Positions 1 through 7,776 are shown, counted from the first letter of the stretch. The stretch: 37,854 nt of DNA from Bacteroidota bacterium (GCA_023412195.1 JAEYNZ010000030.1:1-37854); one strand, 5' to 3'. Numbers and translations are program-made. The notes: a model not told the origin generated them from the letters alone.

Positions 1-134
1 CCTATTTGAGCCTTTTCCTTCACCCAGGCGGCATAACCTGCTGTAAACTTAACAACATCCACCGGACTAAGTCCTTCACCAGGCTTTCCGCCAATGGTTC
101 CCCTGATGCCAGAAATTGATTTGATTAGTGCCAT
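1..134 (-). CDS. glmM: Phosphoglucosamine/phosphohexose mutase, N-terminal fragment
   Basis: Only the first 44 codons lie in the window; the gene runs off the left edge. The N-terminus begins MALIKSISGIRGTIGG, the opening strand of the alpha-D-phosphohexomutase superfamily, where the SGIRG motif forms part of the phosphate-handling active site. This exact style of start (MALIKSISGIRGT) is typical of the Bacteroidota protein usually annotated phosphoglucosamine mutase, which interconverts glucosamine-6-phosphate and glucosamine-1-phosphate for peptidoglycan and LPS precursors. Phosphomannomutase or phosphoglucomutase activity cannot be excluded because the catalytic serine loop and the sugar-binding loop are outside the window. 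It lies 67 nt downstream of the membrane protein gene on the same strand. Confidence 0.7.
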   Translation of the reverse strand, partial: MALIKSISGIRGTIGGKPGEGLSPVDVVKFTAGYAAWVKEKAQI

Positions 135-201
135 ATCGTATTAAATGTTTGTATGATCAGAATAACAAGCAGAAAAGAATTCTCAAGCTAATTTAATGAA
201 T

Positions 202-882
202 TTAATTGTCCAGTTCATCCAGTTCCCTTAATGTATACCTGAGTTCGTTGATGTAATCACCATACAGGCGGCGGAACCCCCAGCGCATAAGAAGAAAAAT
301 TCCTCCCACTGTAAGAACAAGCACCACCAGTCCCAGGCCAGTAGCAAGAAGAAGTTTGTCGACAGGGACTTCTGAAAAAGGAATGCCCTGGGTTTTCATG
401 TCATAAGCCATTCCTGTATACATCCCTGAAATAAACTGAAGTGCCATTGCCAGGCTAAACATTATAAGGGCTAAGTAAAACAACCGCTTGTAAATATAAA
501 GTGTGCCCAATATTTTGGTTAAAGTTTCCCTCAGATTACATCCGGTATCACATGTTCTTTTTACAAAATAATATTTAATTGCAAAGTAGATGAAGGTGAT
601 GATAATAAAAGCGTTACTGATAATACTCAACAACACAAGCCAGCCTGGCACTTTAACCACTTCTTCTGCATCCCCGGCAAGCATAGGTGCAAAAACAAAA
701 TCCTCGAGGATAAACAATACTATAAGCAAAAATAGCACACCAAAACCAATGCGAACATTGCGGTTTATCCGGTCGATCAGATTACTTGTCCTGCGGCTCA
801 GCATCTCCCTGATCTGATCCTCATCCAGTTCCCTGACCGATTGCATCTGACTCCATGTTTTTTTCAGGTCCTGTAATTCCAT
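202..882 (-). CDS. Four-helix membrane protein, putative partner (anti-sigma-like) of adjacent ECF sigma factor
   Basis: This 226-residue protein has a soluble, charged N-terminus of about 45 residues (starting MELQDLKKTW) followed by four predicted membrane segments at roughly residues 46-68, 83-105, 132-152 and 177-200. It starts 3 nt after the stop of the ECF sigma factor gene, so the two are almost certainly co-transcribed and probably translationally coupled. A cytoplasmic N-terminal segment plus membrane domain, placed directly behind an ECF sigma gene, is the usual arrangement of a membrane anti-sigma factor. I see no zinc-binding HxxxCxxC anti-sigma motif and no classical FecR domain, so the anti-sigma role is inferred from position only. 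It could simply be a sigma-linked membrane protein of unknown function. Confidence 0.6.
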   Translation of the reverse strand: MELQDLKKTWSQMQSVRELDEDQIREMLSRRTSNLIDRINRNVRIGFGVLFLLIVLFILEDFVFAPMLAGDAEEVVKVPGWLVLLSIISNAFIIITFIYFAIKYYFVKRTCDTGCNLRETLTKILGTLYIYKRLFYLALIMFSLAMALQFISGMYTGMAYDMKTQGIPFSEVPVDKLLLATGLGLVVLVLTVGGIFLLMRWGFRRLYGDYINELRYTLRELDELDN

Positions 883-885
883 ATC

Positions 886-1374
886 TTATTCCCCCTTATC
901 CATCCATTTTTTCAGTTTTTTCTTTATCCTGTTCATCTTTACACGGACATAGTTTTGCGTGATGCCTGTAATCTCAGCAATTTCTTCATACTTCTTATTT
1001 TCAAGAAACAACAGAATAATTGACTTTTCAACTCCTGTAAGCTGGGAAACCGCCTTCTGAAGAAGCCTGATCTGTTCCTCGGCCTCCGATTCATAATTAT
1101 CATCCGCAATCTGCAGATTTTCATATGGCAGTTTATTTTGATCAGGCCTGCGTTTATTTTTTTTAAATGTAGTAATAGCGGTATTTAAACCTACCCTGTA
1201 CATCCAGGTTGTAACCTTCGATTCATTTCTGAATGAAGGGTATGATTTCCAAAGCTGGGCAATAATTTCCTGGAAGAGGTCATTTCTGTCCTCTTCATGA
1301 TCACAGTAGATGTTGCACACCTTATGGATGATGCCCTGATTTTCTTTTATTATGTGTAAGAATTCCTGCTCCAA
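886..1374 (-). CDS. RNA polymerase sigma factor, ECF (sigma-70) family
   Basis: The 162-residue length and two-domain layout are those of an ECF sigma factor. Region 2 spans about residues 8-80 and includes DLFQEIIAQLWKSYPSF and the TWMYRVGLNTA stretch that corresponds to the -10 recognition helix. Region 4 spans about residues 103-155, with a helix-turn-helix around YEEIAEITGITQNYVRVKMNR, followed by a lysine-rich tail. It directs core RNA polymerase to a small regulon. The gene is followed 3 nt later by a four-helix membrane protein, which suggests a sigma/regulator pair, and it lies 46 nt downstream of a small membrane protein gene. No extracellular FecR/TonB-type signalling gene is adjacent, so this is not an obvious polysaccharide-utilisation sigma. 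Confidence 0.92.
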   Translation of the reverse strand: MEQEFLHIIKENQGIIHKVCNIYCDHEEDRNDLFQEIIAQLWKSYPSFRNESKVTTWMYRVGLNTAITTFKKNKRRPDQNKLPYENLQIADDNYESEAEEQIRLLQKAVSQLTGVEKSIILLFLENKKYEEIAEITGITQNYVRVKMNRIKKKLKKWMDKGE

Positions 1375-1420
1375 AACTATATCATTGGTAATCCCGCATC
1401 CTTAATTATTACAGGCAGGT

Positions 1421-1627
1421 CTATTTTTTCAGAAATCCGCCTACCCAAGTCAGAACAACCAGGAGAATGGTGATCAGTATGCTTACCCACAATGTAAAAG
1501 GCATGGAAAACAGACGGGGATCGGTTTTCCCCTCCTGCATTACAAGCGGAGTAAATGTAATTACGACAAGAAAAACTGCAGCTGTCACTGTCACTGCCCA
1601 CCAAAACCTTCTTTTTTTATCCTTCAT
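1421..1627 (-). CDS. Small two-helix membrane protein
   Basis: A 68-residue protein with a basic start (MKDKKRRFWW), a first membrane helix at about residues 10-30, a short polar hairpin containing DPRLFSMPF, and a second helix at about residues 43-63 ending in FLKK. The DPRLF-x-MPF-x-LW pattern between the helices resembles small proteins of the DUF3311 type, which often accompany sodium/solute symporters, but no symporter is present here and the match is by eye only. It is co-directional with the ECF sigma gene downstream (46-nt gap) and 64 nt from the SDR gene upstream. An overlapping ORF in another frame (1377-1604) lacks such an organised hydrophobic pattern, which favours this frame. 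Confidence 0.6.
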   Translation of the reverse strand: MKDKKRRFWWAVTVTAAVFLVVITFTPLVMQEGKTDPRLFSMPFTLWVSILITILLVVLTWVGGFLKK

Positions 1628-1691
1628 AATATTGATTTATTGATCTTTGTACCAGAACAGCCTGAAACTTCCTTTAACTGCAGCATAGCAG

Positions 1692-2462
1692 TCAAAGCCT
1701 CTGCACGGTCATACCACCATCAACCATCACTACCTGCCCGGTTGAATATGGTAGCATTCCGGTTGCCATGGCAACTGCAACCTTCCCCACATCCTGGGGC
1801 AAACCCCAACGACGTTGAATGCTCAGTCCCTGCTCAAACAACCGGTTATATTTTTCAGTAACGCCCGATGTCATATCGGTTGCAATGACTCCCGGCTGAA
1901 TTTCATAAACAGGAATATCATATTCCCCCAGCCGTGATGCCCAGAGTTTTGTTGCCATTGCAATTCCTGCCTTTGAAATGCAGTATTCACCCCGGTTGAC
2001 CGATGCCACAGTGGCTGAAACCGATGATACATTGATGATACAGCACCCAACATCCGGATTTGTTTTTTTTATTTCAACCATATGCCTTGCAAAAAGCTGT
2101 GTAAGGAAATAAGGACCCTTCAGGTTTATATCCATCACCTCATCATATATCTCTTCAGAAGCTTCCAGAATGTCTTTCCGTTCCCGTGGAGCAACCCCTG
2201 CATTGTTCACCAGTACATTTAACTTGCCGAACCTTGCAATTAGTTCTTCATAAATCCGGACCCGGTCTGACCTGTCTGAAATATTTCCCTGAAAATATTC
2301 AGCGTCCACTCCCCTTCCCTGTAATTCAACCAGTACATCGGTCACAGCCTCATGAGGCCTGACACCATTGATGGCAACATTGAAACCTGCACCAGCAAGC
2401 TCCCGGGCAATACCCAGTCCGATACCCCTTGAACCTCCGGTTACAAGCGCAGTTTTTTTCAT
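1692..2462 (-). CDS. SDR-family NAD(P)-dependent oxidoreductase (3-ketoacyl-ACP-reductase-like)
   Basis: A classical short-chain dehydrogenase of 256 residues from the preferred ATG. It shows the Rossmann motif TGGSRGIG near the N-terminus, the NNAG motif, the catalytic serine in INVSSVS, the YCISK (YxxxK) catalytic pair, and a C-terminal VDGGM. An upstream in-frame ATG at 2510 would give 272 residues, but the inner start begins directly with the beta-strand MKKTALVTGG, gives the usual family length, and has a GGGGAG purine run 7 nt upstream. Its place behind Gfo/Idh oxidoreductase, sugar isomerase and GH88 genes on the same strand suggests a sugar or keto-acid reductase, for example acting on a uronate-derived product, rather than fatty-acid synthesis. 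The substrate cannot be read from sequence. Confidence 0.88.
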   Translation of the reverse strand: MKKTALVTGGSRGIGLGIARELAGAGFNVAINGVRPHEAVTDVLVELQGRGVDAEYFQGNISDRSDRVRIYEELIARFGKLNVLVNNAGVAPRERKDILEASEEIYDEVMDINLKGPYFLTQLFARHMVEIKKTNPDVGCCIINVSSVSATVASVNRGEYCISKAGIAMATKLWASRLGEYDIPVYEIQPGVIATDMTSGVTEKYNRLFEQGLSIQRRWGLPQDVGKVAVAMATGMLPYSTGQVVMVDGGMTVQRL

Positions 2463-2568
2463 TCCGAAACTCCCCGGCACCAAAGTTGATTTATGAGTTT
2501 GCTCATTCATACTAAAAGTTCAGTTTTTAAGCACTTTTTATACCCCAGGACGAAATGCATCATTCAAT

Positions 2569-3726
2569 CTATCGGTTTACCGGGAGAGCATCTATCTCCA
2601 CCCATTTTCTTTCTGCCCAGCTTTCAAGCCCCTTTTCTGCCAGTTGCACACCTTTGGCCCCTTCAAGCAGGTCCCATGGAAACGGCTCATCCTTTACCAC
2701 ATGCTTCAGGAAAAGTTCCCATTGGGCTTTGAATGCATTCTCGTAATGCTCCTGATCCGGAACCTTGCTCCACCCTTCAAAAAAATCGATTGGTTGCACT
2801 ATGTCCGGGTTCCACACCGGCTTCGGGGTATTGCCATAGTGCTGTATCATGCATTCCCGTAATCCGGCTACTGCTGAACCTTTAGTCCCGTCAACATGCA
2901 GTGTCAGCAGATCATCGCGCCTGACACGTGTTACCCAGGAGGAATTAAAATGGGCAATCACTCCGTTTTCAAGTTCAAAGGTGGCATAAGCCGAATCATC
3001 GGCTGTGCATTTATACGCATGGCCCTTCTCATCCACCCGCTCCGGGATATGTGTTGCCCCAAGACAAAAAACCCCTTTTACCTCACCAAACAGGTTATCG
3101 AGTACATAGCGCCAGTGACAAAGCATATCGACAATGATACCGCCGTCATCTTCTTTCCTGTAATTCCAGCTTGGTCGCTGTGCAGGAATTGTATGACCCT
3201 CGAATACCCAGTATCCGAATTCTCCTCGTACTGAAAGAACTTTTCCAAAGAAACCGGTCTCCATTAACCTATTAAGCTTCAGCAGTCCGGGTAACCATAG
3301 TTTATCCTGCACCACACCGTGTTTTACCCCGGCTTCACTGCACACATTATAAAGTTCCAGTGCAGTTTTTGTATCAGTGGCAACCGGTTTCTCGCAGTAA
3401 ACATGTTTACCAGCCCTTGCTGCCTGTTTAACAGCATCTGCACGGCGACCGGTGGTTTGAGCATCGAAGTAAATATGGTAAGCAGGATCATTAAGAACCG
3501 AATCCAGATCCGTCGTCCATTTTTTAACTCCTGACATTTCAGCCAGCTTTTTCAGTTTGCTTTCATTTCTTCCCACCAGGACCGGATCGGGCATGATATA
3601 CTCTGTGTCATTTACCTTCACACCTCCCTGCTTCATGATTTCAGCAACAGAACGCATCAGGTGCTGGTTTGTACCCATCCTGCCCGTAACGCCGTTCATG
3701 ATAATTCCTATTTTATGTACCATCAT
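2569..3726 (-). CDS. Gfo/Idh/MocA-family oxidoreductase
   Basis: About 385 residues. The N-terminal dinucleotide-binding fold has an atypical fingerprint, IIMNGVTGRMG, closer to the GxxGRMG seen in DapB than to the usual GxGxxG. The family hallmark EKP is present in HVYCEKPVATDT, where its lysine is the usual catalytic residue. The C-terminal half is the alpha/beta domain with a histidine-containing segment (DMLCHWRYVLDNLFG) around the active site. Such enzymes oxidise or reduce sugars using NAD(P). A GTG codon lies one codon upstream; tandem ATGs at 3726 and 3723 are the likely starts. The downstream SDR gene begins 106 nt after the stop. Upstream is a 397-bp gap carrying repeat elements, then a TIM-barrel isomerase. 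The pairing of Gfo/Idh with an AP-endonuclease-2-type TIM barrel is common in sugar oxidation and keto-sugar pathways. Confidence 0.88.
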   Translation of the reverse strand: MMVHKIGIIMNGVTGRMGTNQHLMRSVAEIMKQGGVKVNDTEYIMPDPVLVGRNESKLKKLAEMSGVKKWTTDLDSVLNDPAYHIYFDAQTTGRRADAVKQAARAGKHVYCEKPVATDTKTALELYNVCSEAGVKHGVVQDKLWLPGLLKLNRLMETGFFGKVLSVRGEFGYWVFEGHTIPAQRPSWNYRKEDDGGIIVDMLCHWRYVLDNLFGEVKGVFCLGATHIPERVDEKGHAYKCTADDSAYATFELENGVIAHFNSSWVTRVRRDDLLTLHVDGTKGSAVAGLRECMIQHYGNTPKPVWNPDIVQPIDFFEGWSKVPDQEHYENAFKAQWELFLKHVVKDEPFPWDLLEGAKGVQLAEKGLESWAERKWVEIDALPVNR

Positions 3727-3764
3727 CACTTATAGAATAAACTTTTCTAATTATATTAATCATT

Positions 3765-3806
3765 TAAGTATCAAGACTAACAGACACAAGATTCAAGACA
3801 AGAGCC
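3765..3806 (+). repeat. Degenerate half-unit of the 99-bp hairpin repeat
   Basis: The segment contains GACACAAGATTCAAGACAAG at 3783-3802, preceded by ACTAACA. In the tandem array at 17773-18268 the same order occurs as ACTAAGAGAGACACAAGAT, then CAAGACAAGAG. The match covers only one arm, so this looks like a diverged or partial single copy. Confidence 0.55.
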
Positions 3807-3889
3807 GTATTTCCATCTTGAGCAGGACCAGGTCGAAATACGCTTATGTAATTATCATTCGAAAGGAGGCTTATTTTTTGAATCACGAC

Positions 3890-3992
3890 CCCTCCCATCC
3901 TTCCGACAGCTGCCGGAGAAGAGTAAGACGAGCTGCACCCTGCCTTACCTGCACGACCCCTAAGTCCCCTTTCGGGGGATTTAGGGGGTCGT
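3890..3992 (-). repeat. Dispersed palindromic repeat, copy 1
   Basis: The right end (3954-3992) is a strong hairpin: CGACCCCTAAGTCCCC, a TTTC loop, then GGGGGATTTAGGGGGTCG. Read on the minus strand, the element runs hairpin, then GTGCAGGTAAGGCAGGGTGCA, CGTCTTAC, and TCTCCGGCAGC. The same order of blocks occurs on the plus strand at 8251-8340, so the two are diverged copies of one element of about 90-100 bp. Confidence 0.75.
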
Positions 3993-4123
3993 ATTTCAGC
4001 ATCTGGTGTTTCAATGTTGGCATTACTTTTCATATAGCTACAATACTCTTTAATGAAGAACTTGTGTCTCAACATCTTTTGTCATTTCCTTCCTGTTCTT
4101 TTTCATCTGTTTAAAATCGGTAC

Positions 4124-4954
4124 TTAAGTATTCTTCAGATAAGCATTTTTTATTTTCTCAAGATACTCCTTTTGATCTGAAGCCCAGTATTTATCAGAAA
4201 AAACTTCCACCTCACAGTAACCCGAAAAGCCGGCATCCTCCACCCACCCCCTGATCTGAGGCACATTGATGCAGCCATCGCCCATCAGCCCCCTGTCATT
4301 CAGAAAATCAACAGTGGGCACATTCCAGTCGCAGACATGGAAGGCAAAAAGATGGCCGTTACTTCCGCACCTCATAATCTCATGCTGCAGATTATTGTCC
4401 CACCACAGGTGGTATACATCAACTGCTACCCCAACCAGTAATGAATTAATATCTTCCACCATTTGATTGGCCTGCCCCAGTGTCACAATGGCTGAACGAT
4501 CGGCTGCATACATGGGGTGGAGCGGTTCAATGGCCAGCTTCACGCCTGCACTTTCAGCCGCAGGCAAAATCCTGAGAATCCCTTCCATGATCTGCTCCCT
4601 CGACTTTTCAAGCGGCTGCCTGCCATCTGCACCACAAACAAGAACCACCACCGGTGCCCCTATACCGGCAGCCTGTTCTATTGCCCAAAGGTTGTCATCA
4701 ATGGCAGCCTGCCGTTTTCCCTTTTCCAATGCCGGAAAGAATCCTCCGCGTGCCAGTGAAACCACATCCATGCCACTGTCAGCCAGCATCTGTTTTGCAT
4801 CTTTCAGGGCAATGCCTTCCAGAACATTTCTCCAGACAGTGATTCCCCTGATTCCTGCAACACTAAAATTTCGGACACATTCTGCCAGGCTCCATGGTTT
4901 CGTAGTAAGTGTGTGAACGCATAAGCGTGACAGGTCATTCAAAGCTGCAGCCAT
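4124..4954 (-). CDS. Sugar phosphate isomerase/epimerase-like TIM-barrel protein (AP-endonuclease-2 fold)
   Basis: A 276-residue protein with the xylose-isomerase-like TIM-barrel pattern. Likely divalent-metal ligands are visible in order: glutamate in LAIEPLHP, the aspartate/histidine pair in DVYHLWWD, histidine in AFHVCDWN and glutamate in YCEVEVF. There is no signal peptide, so it acts in the cytoplasm. Family members isomerise or epimerise sugars, and some act on 3-keto sugars; the substrate is not deducible here. The gene begins 65 nt after the GH88 stop, so the two are probably co-transcribed. The same strand continues, after a repeat-bearing gap, into the Gfo/Idh and SDR genes, consistent with a short uronate or keto-sugar pathway. 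Confidence 0.85.
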   Translation of the reverse strand: MAAALNDLSRLCVHTLTTKPWSLAECVRNFSVAGIRGITVWRNVLEGIALKDAKQMLADSGMDVVSLARGGFFPALEKGKRQAAIDDNLWAIEQAAGIGAPVVVLVCGADGRQPLEKSREQIMEGILRILPAAESAGVKLAIEPLHPMYAADRSAIVTLGQANQMVEDINSLLVGVAVDVYHLWWDNNLQHEIMRCGSNGHLFAFHVCDWNVPTVDFLNDRGLMGDGCINVPQIRGWVEDAGFSGYCEVEVFSDKYWASDQKEYLEKIKNAYLKNT

Positions 4955-5019
4955 TGCTCATTATTTTTTTTCGCTGTGATACTGTTATATTTACCGGATT
5001 GTACATACAATTATTTTCT

Positions 5020-6417
5020 TTACAGGCTATTTAAAGTGCTTATACTTCCCATAAACGACAGGTACGGCTCTTTTTGAATCATGCGATGCAGGTACAATGC
5101 AGCTTCCCGTGCATGATAGTCGCCCCACATGGATGATTCGCCACAGGCAATTTTTTGACGGGCTGATACATGATCCCATTTATTTGGATGGTGATATATA
5201 CTGTGAAGGATCAACCCCTGGTGCGCAGGGTTTGTGTTCAGGTAAGGGTAATCCAGCAGGGTCTGCATTACGGTTAAACCCGCTTGTGTGTATTTTGTCC
5301 CATCCTTCTCCCGGTTGTTTTTGCTGAGGTAGTTGCCCAGTCGCAGCAACCCCTGTGCAGCAATGGCCGCAGCCGAACTGTCGACTGGTTCCCAGGCATT
5401 GTAAGGATCGGCAGGTTTCTCCAGGTAATCACCCAGCCTGTAAAGGTTTGGTGCACCTGTATCCCAATAGGGTATGCCATCAACCGGAGTGTGTTCTATA
5501 AAAAAATCACAGGTGGCCTGCGCTGCCTTCAGCATTATGCCGGTAAAGACTTCCCTGCCACCGGGTATGCCCGGTTCCTTTTCACCGAACTGGTGAAAAG
5601 CTTCCAGTTCCTCTGCAAATCCAAGCATTGCCCAGGCAAGGCCGCGTGTCCAGGTAGAAAAACCTGTATAGCCCTGTTGTGAATTCGGACATCTGTAATG
5701 GCCGTCGGTTGTATTGAATATGCTTTCATGTGCCGTCCGTCCCCTTACATCATACCTGTCGCGTCCTTCACCATAGAAGACTGCATACCTGGCGGTGGCA
5801 GCCATATGTTGGGCAGCCCTTTCCAGCAGGGAAATTTTAACATCATTTTCGGCCTGTAGCACATGTCCCAGCAAATGTGACACCACCAGGATCCTGCACG
5901 AACGAATCGTATCAACAAACAGTGAATGCGGCCCGTTGAACGAATAGATAAACCCGCCGTCCTTAATTTTCGTCCACCTTCCCGCCTGAACAGCTCCTGA
6001 AATCTTCAGTGCAAATTCATAATAATTTTTCTCCCATTCATTGAAAGGAATCCGGCCTTCATTCATCAACCGCAACAGATTCCCATATGTGCTCAGGTTA
6101 TTAAATCCATGATCATGGACTCCTGTGTGGCTTACATGAGGAGCCATTTTATCGACTGTTGCTCTTCTGCCCGACTCCAGGAAATAGGAATCACCTCCGG
6201 CATCATATTGCAAAATGGCTGATCCATATTGAAACCCCTGGGTCCATTCTGTCCATCCACGGGTTGTATACCTTCCTTCAACTGTATAAACAGGCGATCC
6301 TTTTAAACTATCATAATGTCTGTCGATATTTTTTATCTTTTCAGCTGACAGTTCCCAGAACAGGTCCAGTTTTTTCCTCAAATCTTCAGGCTTTAACCTG
6401 TAATCGGTTTTAATCAT
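5020..6417 (-). CDS. GH88-family unsaturated glucuronyl hydrolase-like protein
   Basis: A 465-residue (alpha/alpha)6-barrel-type protein. Family signatures include HDHGF at residues 101-105 and the VDTIRSCRIL segment at 168-177; Asp102 and Asp169 are candidates for the two catalytic aspartates. Further GH88 landmarks are FSTWTRGLAWAMLGFA (the usual W-RG-AW block), DSSAAAIAAQGLLRL and, near the C-terminus, MWGDYHAREAALYL. GH88 enzymes hydrate the double bond of 4,5-unsaturated uronyl sugars left by polysaccharide lyases, releasing the uronate. No signal peptide is evident, so it probably works on imported disaccharides in the cytoplasm. It is the promoter-proximal gene of the run GH88, isomerase, Gfo/Idh, SDR. 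No lyase or SusCD pair is in the window. GH105 (rhamnogalacturonyl hydrolase) is a less likely alternative. Confidence 0.85.
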   Translation of the reverse strand: MIKTDYRLKPEDLRKKLDLFWELSAEKIKNIDRHYDSLKGSPVYTVEGRYTTRGWTEWTQGFQYGSAILQYDAGGDSYFLESGRRATVDKMAPHVSHTGVHDHGFNNLSTYGNLLRLMNEGRIPFNEWEKNYYEFALKISGAVQAGRWTKIKDGGFIYSFNGPHSLFVDTIRSCRILVVSHLLGHVLQAENDVKISLLERAAQHMAATARYAVFYGEGRDRYDVRGRTAHESIFNTTDGHYRCPNSQQGYTGFSTWTRGLAWAMLGFAEELEAFHQFGEKEPGIPGGREVFTGIMLKAAQATCDFFIEHTPVDGIPYWDTGAPNLYRLGDYLEKPADPYNAWEPVDSSAAAIAAQGLLRLGNYLSKNNREKDGTKYTQAGLTVMQTLLDYPYLNTNPAHQGLILHSIYHHPNKWDHVSARQKIACGESSMWGDYHAREAALYLHRMIQKEPYLSFMGSISTLNSL

Positions 6418-6574
6418 GTTTCCATTTGGTTTAAGAAGGTAAAATTAAAAGAAAGCGGGAAAAAGCAGCGTGAAGGCTCCTGTTTTTACTGCAATTACCC
6501 GAAGGTTTTTAAATTGGGGTTAATCCTTTCACAAACTGAACCTGTTTATAAACCTTTTCTTCAGCAAAATCAGC

Positions 6575-6582
6575 TAAATTTG
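6575..6582 (+). promoter_or_regulatory. Putative Bacteroidota -7 box upstream of HcyBio gene
   Basis: TAAATTTG matches the Bacteroidota -7 consensus TAnnTTTG exactly and lies 30 nt upstream of the ATG at 6613, implying a short leader of roughly 24 nt. No convincing -33 TTTG is seen at the usual distance, so confidence is moderate. Confidence 0.5.
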
Positions 6583-6612
6583 CCATAAATTCTGAATCTT
6601 CCTTTACGAAAA

Positions 6613-7776
6613 ATGCCTAAAGAAAAATCTTACGAAGAAATTAACCATAAGCTTCGGCAGGGTGCGGCGGTAATACTGACTGCCGAAGAGGTCACCCAAA
6701 TGGCCAAAACGGCAAGTCCGGCTGAAATTGCCCAACATGTCGACATAGTTACCACCGCCACTTTTGGTGCCATGTGCTCATCGGGTGCCATCATCAATTT
6801 TGGCCACGCCAATCCTCCGATCCGCATGGAAAAGATCAGGCTGAACGGAGTTCCCTGCTATGAAGGACTGGCAGCTGTTGATTCATATATTGGTGCCACA
6901 GCCTGCGACCCTGAAAATCCGTCCTATGGAGGGGCGCATGTGATCCAGGACCTGCTTGAAGGCAAAAATGTGATACTCGAAGCCTGGGGAAAGGGAACCG
7001 ACTGTTACCCCCGCAGGCATATCCGGACCACCATCAACATCAATACCATCAACGAGTTTATCCTCTTCAATCCACGCAATGCTTACCAGAACTACAACGT
7101 GGCAGTGAATTCCACCCGGAAGATGATTCATACCTATATGGGCACACTGCTACCGAATATGCGGAATGCCACCTACTCCACTTCCGGTGAATTAAGCCCG
7201 CTGTTGAACGACCCCGAAATGCGTACCATAGGTATTGGCACACGCATCTTTCTGGCAGGTACACAGGGCTTTGTTGTCTGGAACGGAACCCAGTTTCATA
7301 CCACGCGTCCTAAAAATGAACTGGGAATACCGGTTACCAATGCTGCGACCATTGCCGTAATGGGTAATCTGAAGGAAATGTCTCCGGAATACCTGCAGGC
7401 AGTGTATTATGAAAAATATGGAATCAGCATGTTTGTCGGCATAGGAATACCCATACCGGTTCTCGATGAGGATATGGCCCGCAGGGTTTCTGTCTCCAAC
7501 AGCCAGATCGAAACCTCGGTACTGGATTACGGAACCCCGGGAACCCCAAAACTGGGGCAGGTAAACTATGCCCAACTGCAGTCGGGAACCATTAAAGTTG
7601 ACGGAAAGAAAATACGGACAGCTCCTGTTTCAAGCCTGGCAAAGGCACGGAAAATCGCTTCTGAACTTAAAGAGTGGCTGCAACAGGGATCGTTTGAAAT
7701 TACCCGTCCCGTGCAGATGTTCCCTAAGAATACTTCGCTTAAAAGCTTAAAGGAAACGGAGGCAGGAAATGATTAA
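6613..7776 (+). CDS. Homocysteine biosynthesis protein, DUF39/HcyBio family (COG1900)
   Basis: A 387-residue protein of the family first called DUF39. The conserved core is visible as TATFGAMCSSGAIINFGH (Cys55), PCYEGLAAVDSYIGA (Cys82), and GKGTDCYPRR (Cys131). In Methanosarcina the homologue (MA1821) is needed, with an adjacent NIL-ferredoxin, to make homocysteine from aspartate semialdehyde and reduced sulfur, and two conserved cysteines near positions 54 and 131 are implicated; Cys55 and Cys131 here match that spacing. The protein lacks the C-terminal CBS domains found in the archaeal version. The stop codon overlaps the start of the NIL-ferredoxin by 8 nt, and UPF0280 and metH follow, which strongly supports a homocysteine role. 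Family assignment is by remembered signatures, not a search. Confidence 0.88.
   Translation: MPKEKSYEEINHKLRQGAAVILTAEEVTQMAKTASPAEIAQHVDIVTTATFGAMCSSGAIINFGHANPPIRMEKIRLNGVPCYEGLAAVDSYIGATACDPENPSYGGAHVIQDLLEGKNVILEAWGKGTDCYPRRHIRTTININTINEFILFNPRNAYQNYNVAVNSTRKMIHTYMGTLLPNMRNATYSTSGELSPLLNDPEMRTIGIGTRIFLAGTQGFVVWNGTQFHTTRPKNELGIPVTNAATIAVMGNLKEMSPEYLQAVYYEKYGISMFVGIGIPIPVLDEDMARRVSVSNSQIETSVLDYGTPGTPKLGQVNYAQLQSGTIKVDGKKIRTAPVSSLAKARKIASELKEWLQQGSFEITRPVQMFPKNTSLKSLKETEAGND

Larger units (their letters stand above)
3727..4123. other. 397-bp intergenic region with repeats, no credible gene
   Basis: Open frames here (for example 3557-4114 plus and 3764-4075 minus) are compositionally odd and lie across repeats, so I do not call a gene. 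The stretch holds a degenerate relative of the 99-bp hairpin repeat found at 17773-18268 and a GC-rich palindromic dispersed repeat at 3890-3992. If the sugar genes on either side are one transcript, both elements sit in its intercistronic RNA. Confidence 0.6.

Noticed and set aside
1377..1604. 75-residue minus-strand ORF overlapping the small membrane protein
   Set aside because: The overlapping frame 1421-1627 has two clean membrane helices, while this one has scattered Cys/His and no organised pattern.
3557..4114. Plus-strand 185-residue ORF
   Set aside because: It covers the antisense 5' part of the Gfo/Idh gene and then two repeat elements; no domain or plausible start.
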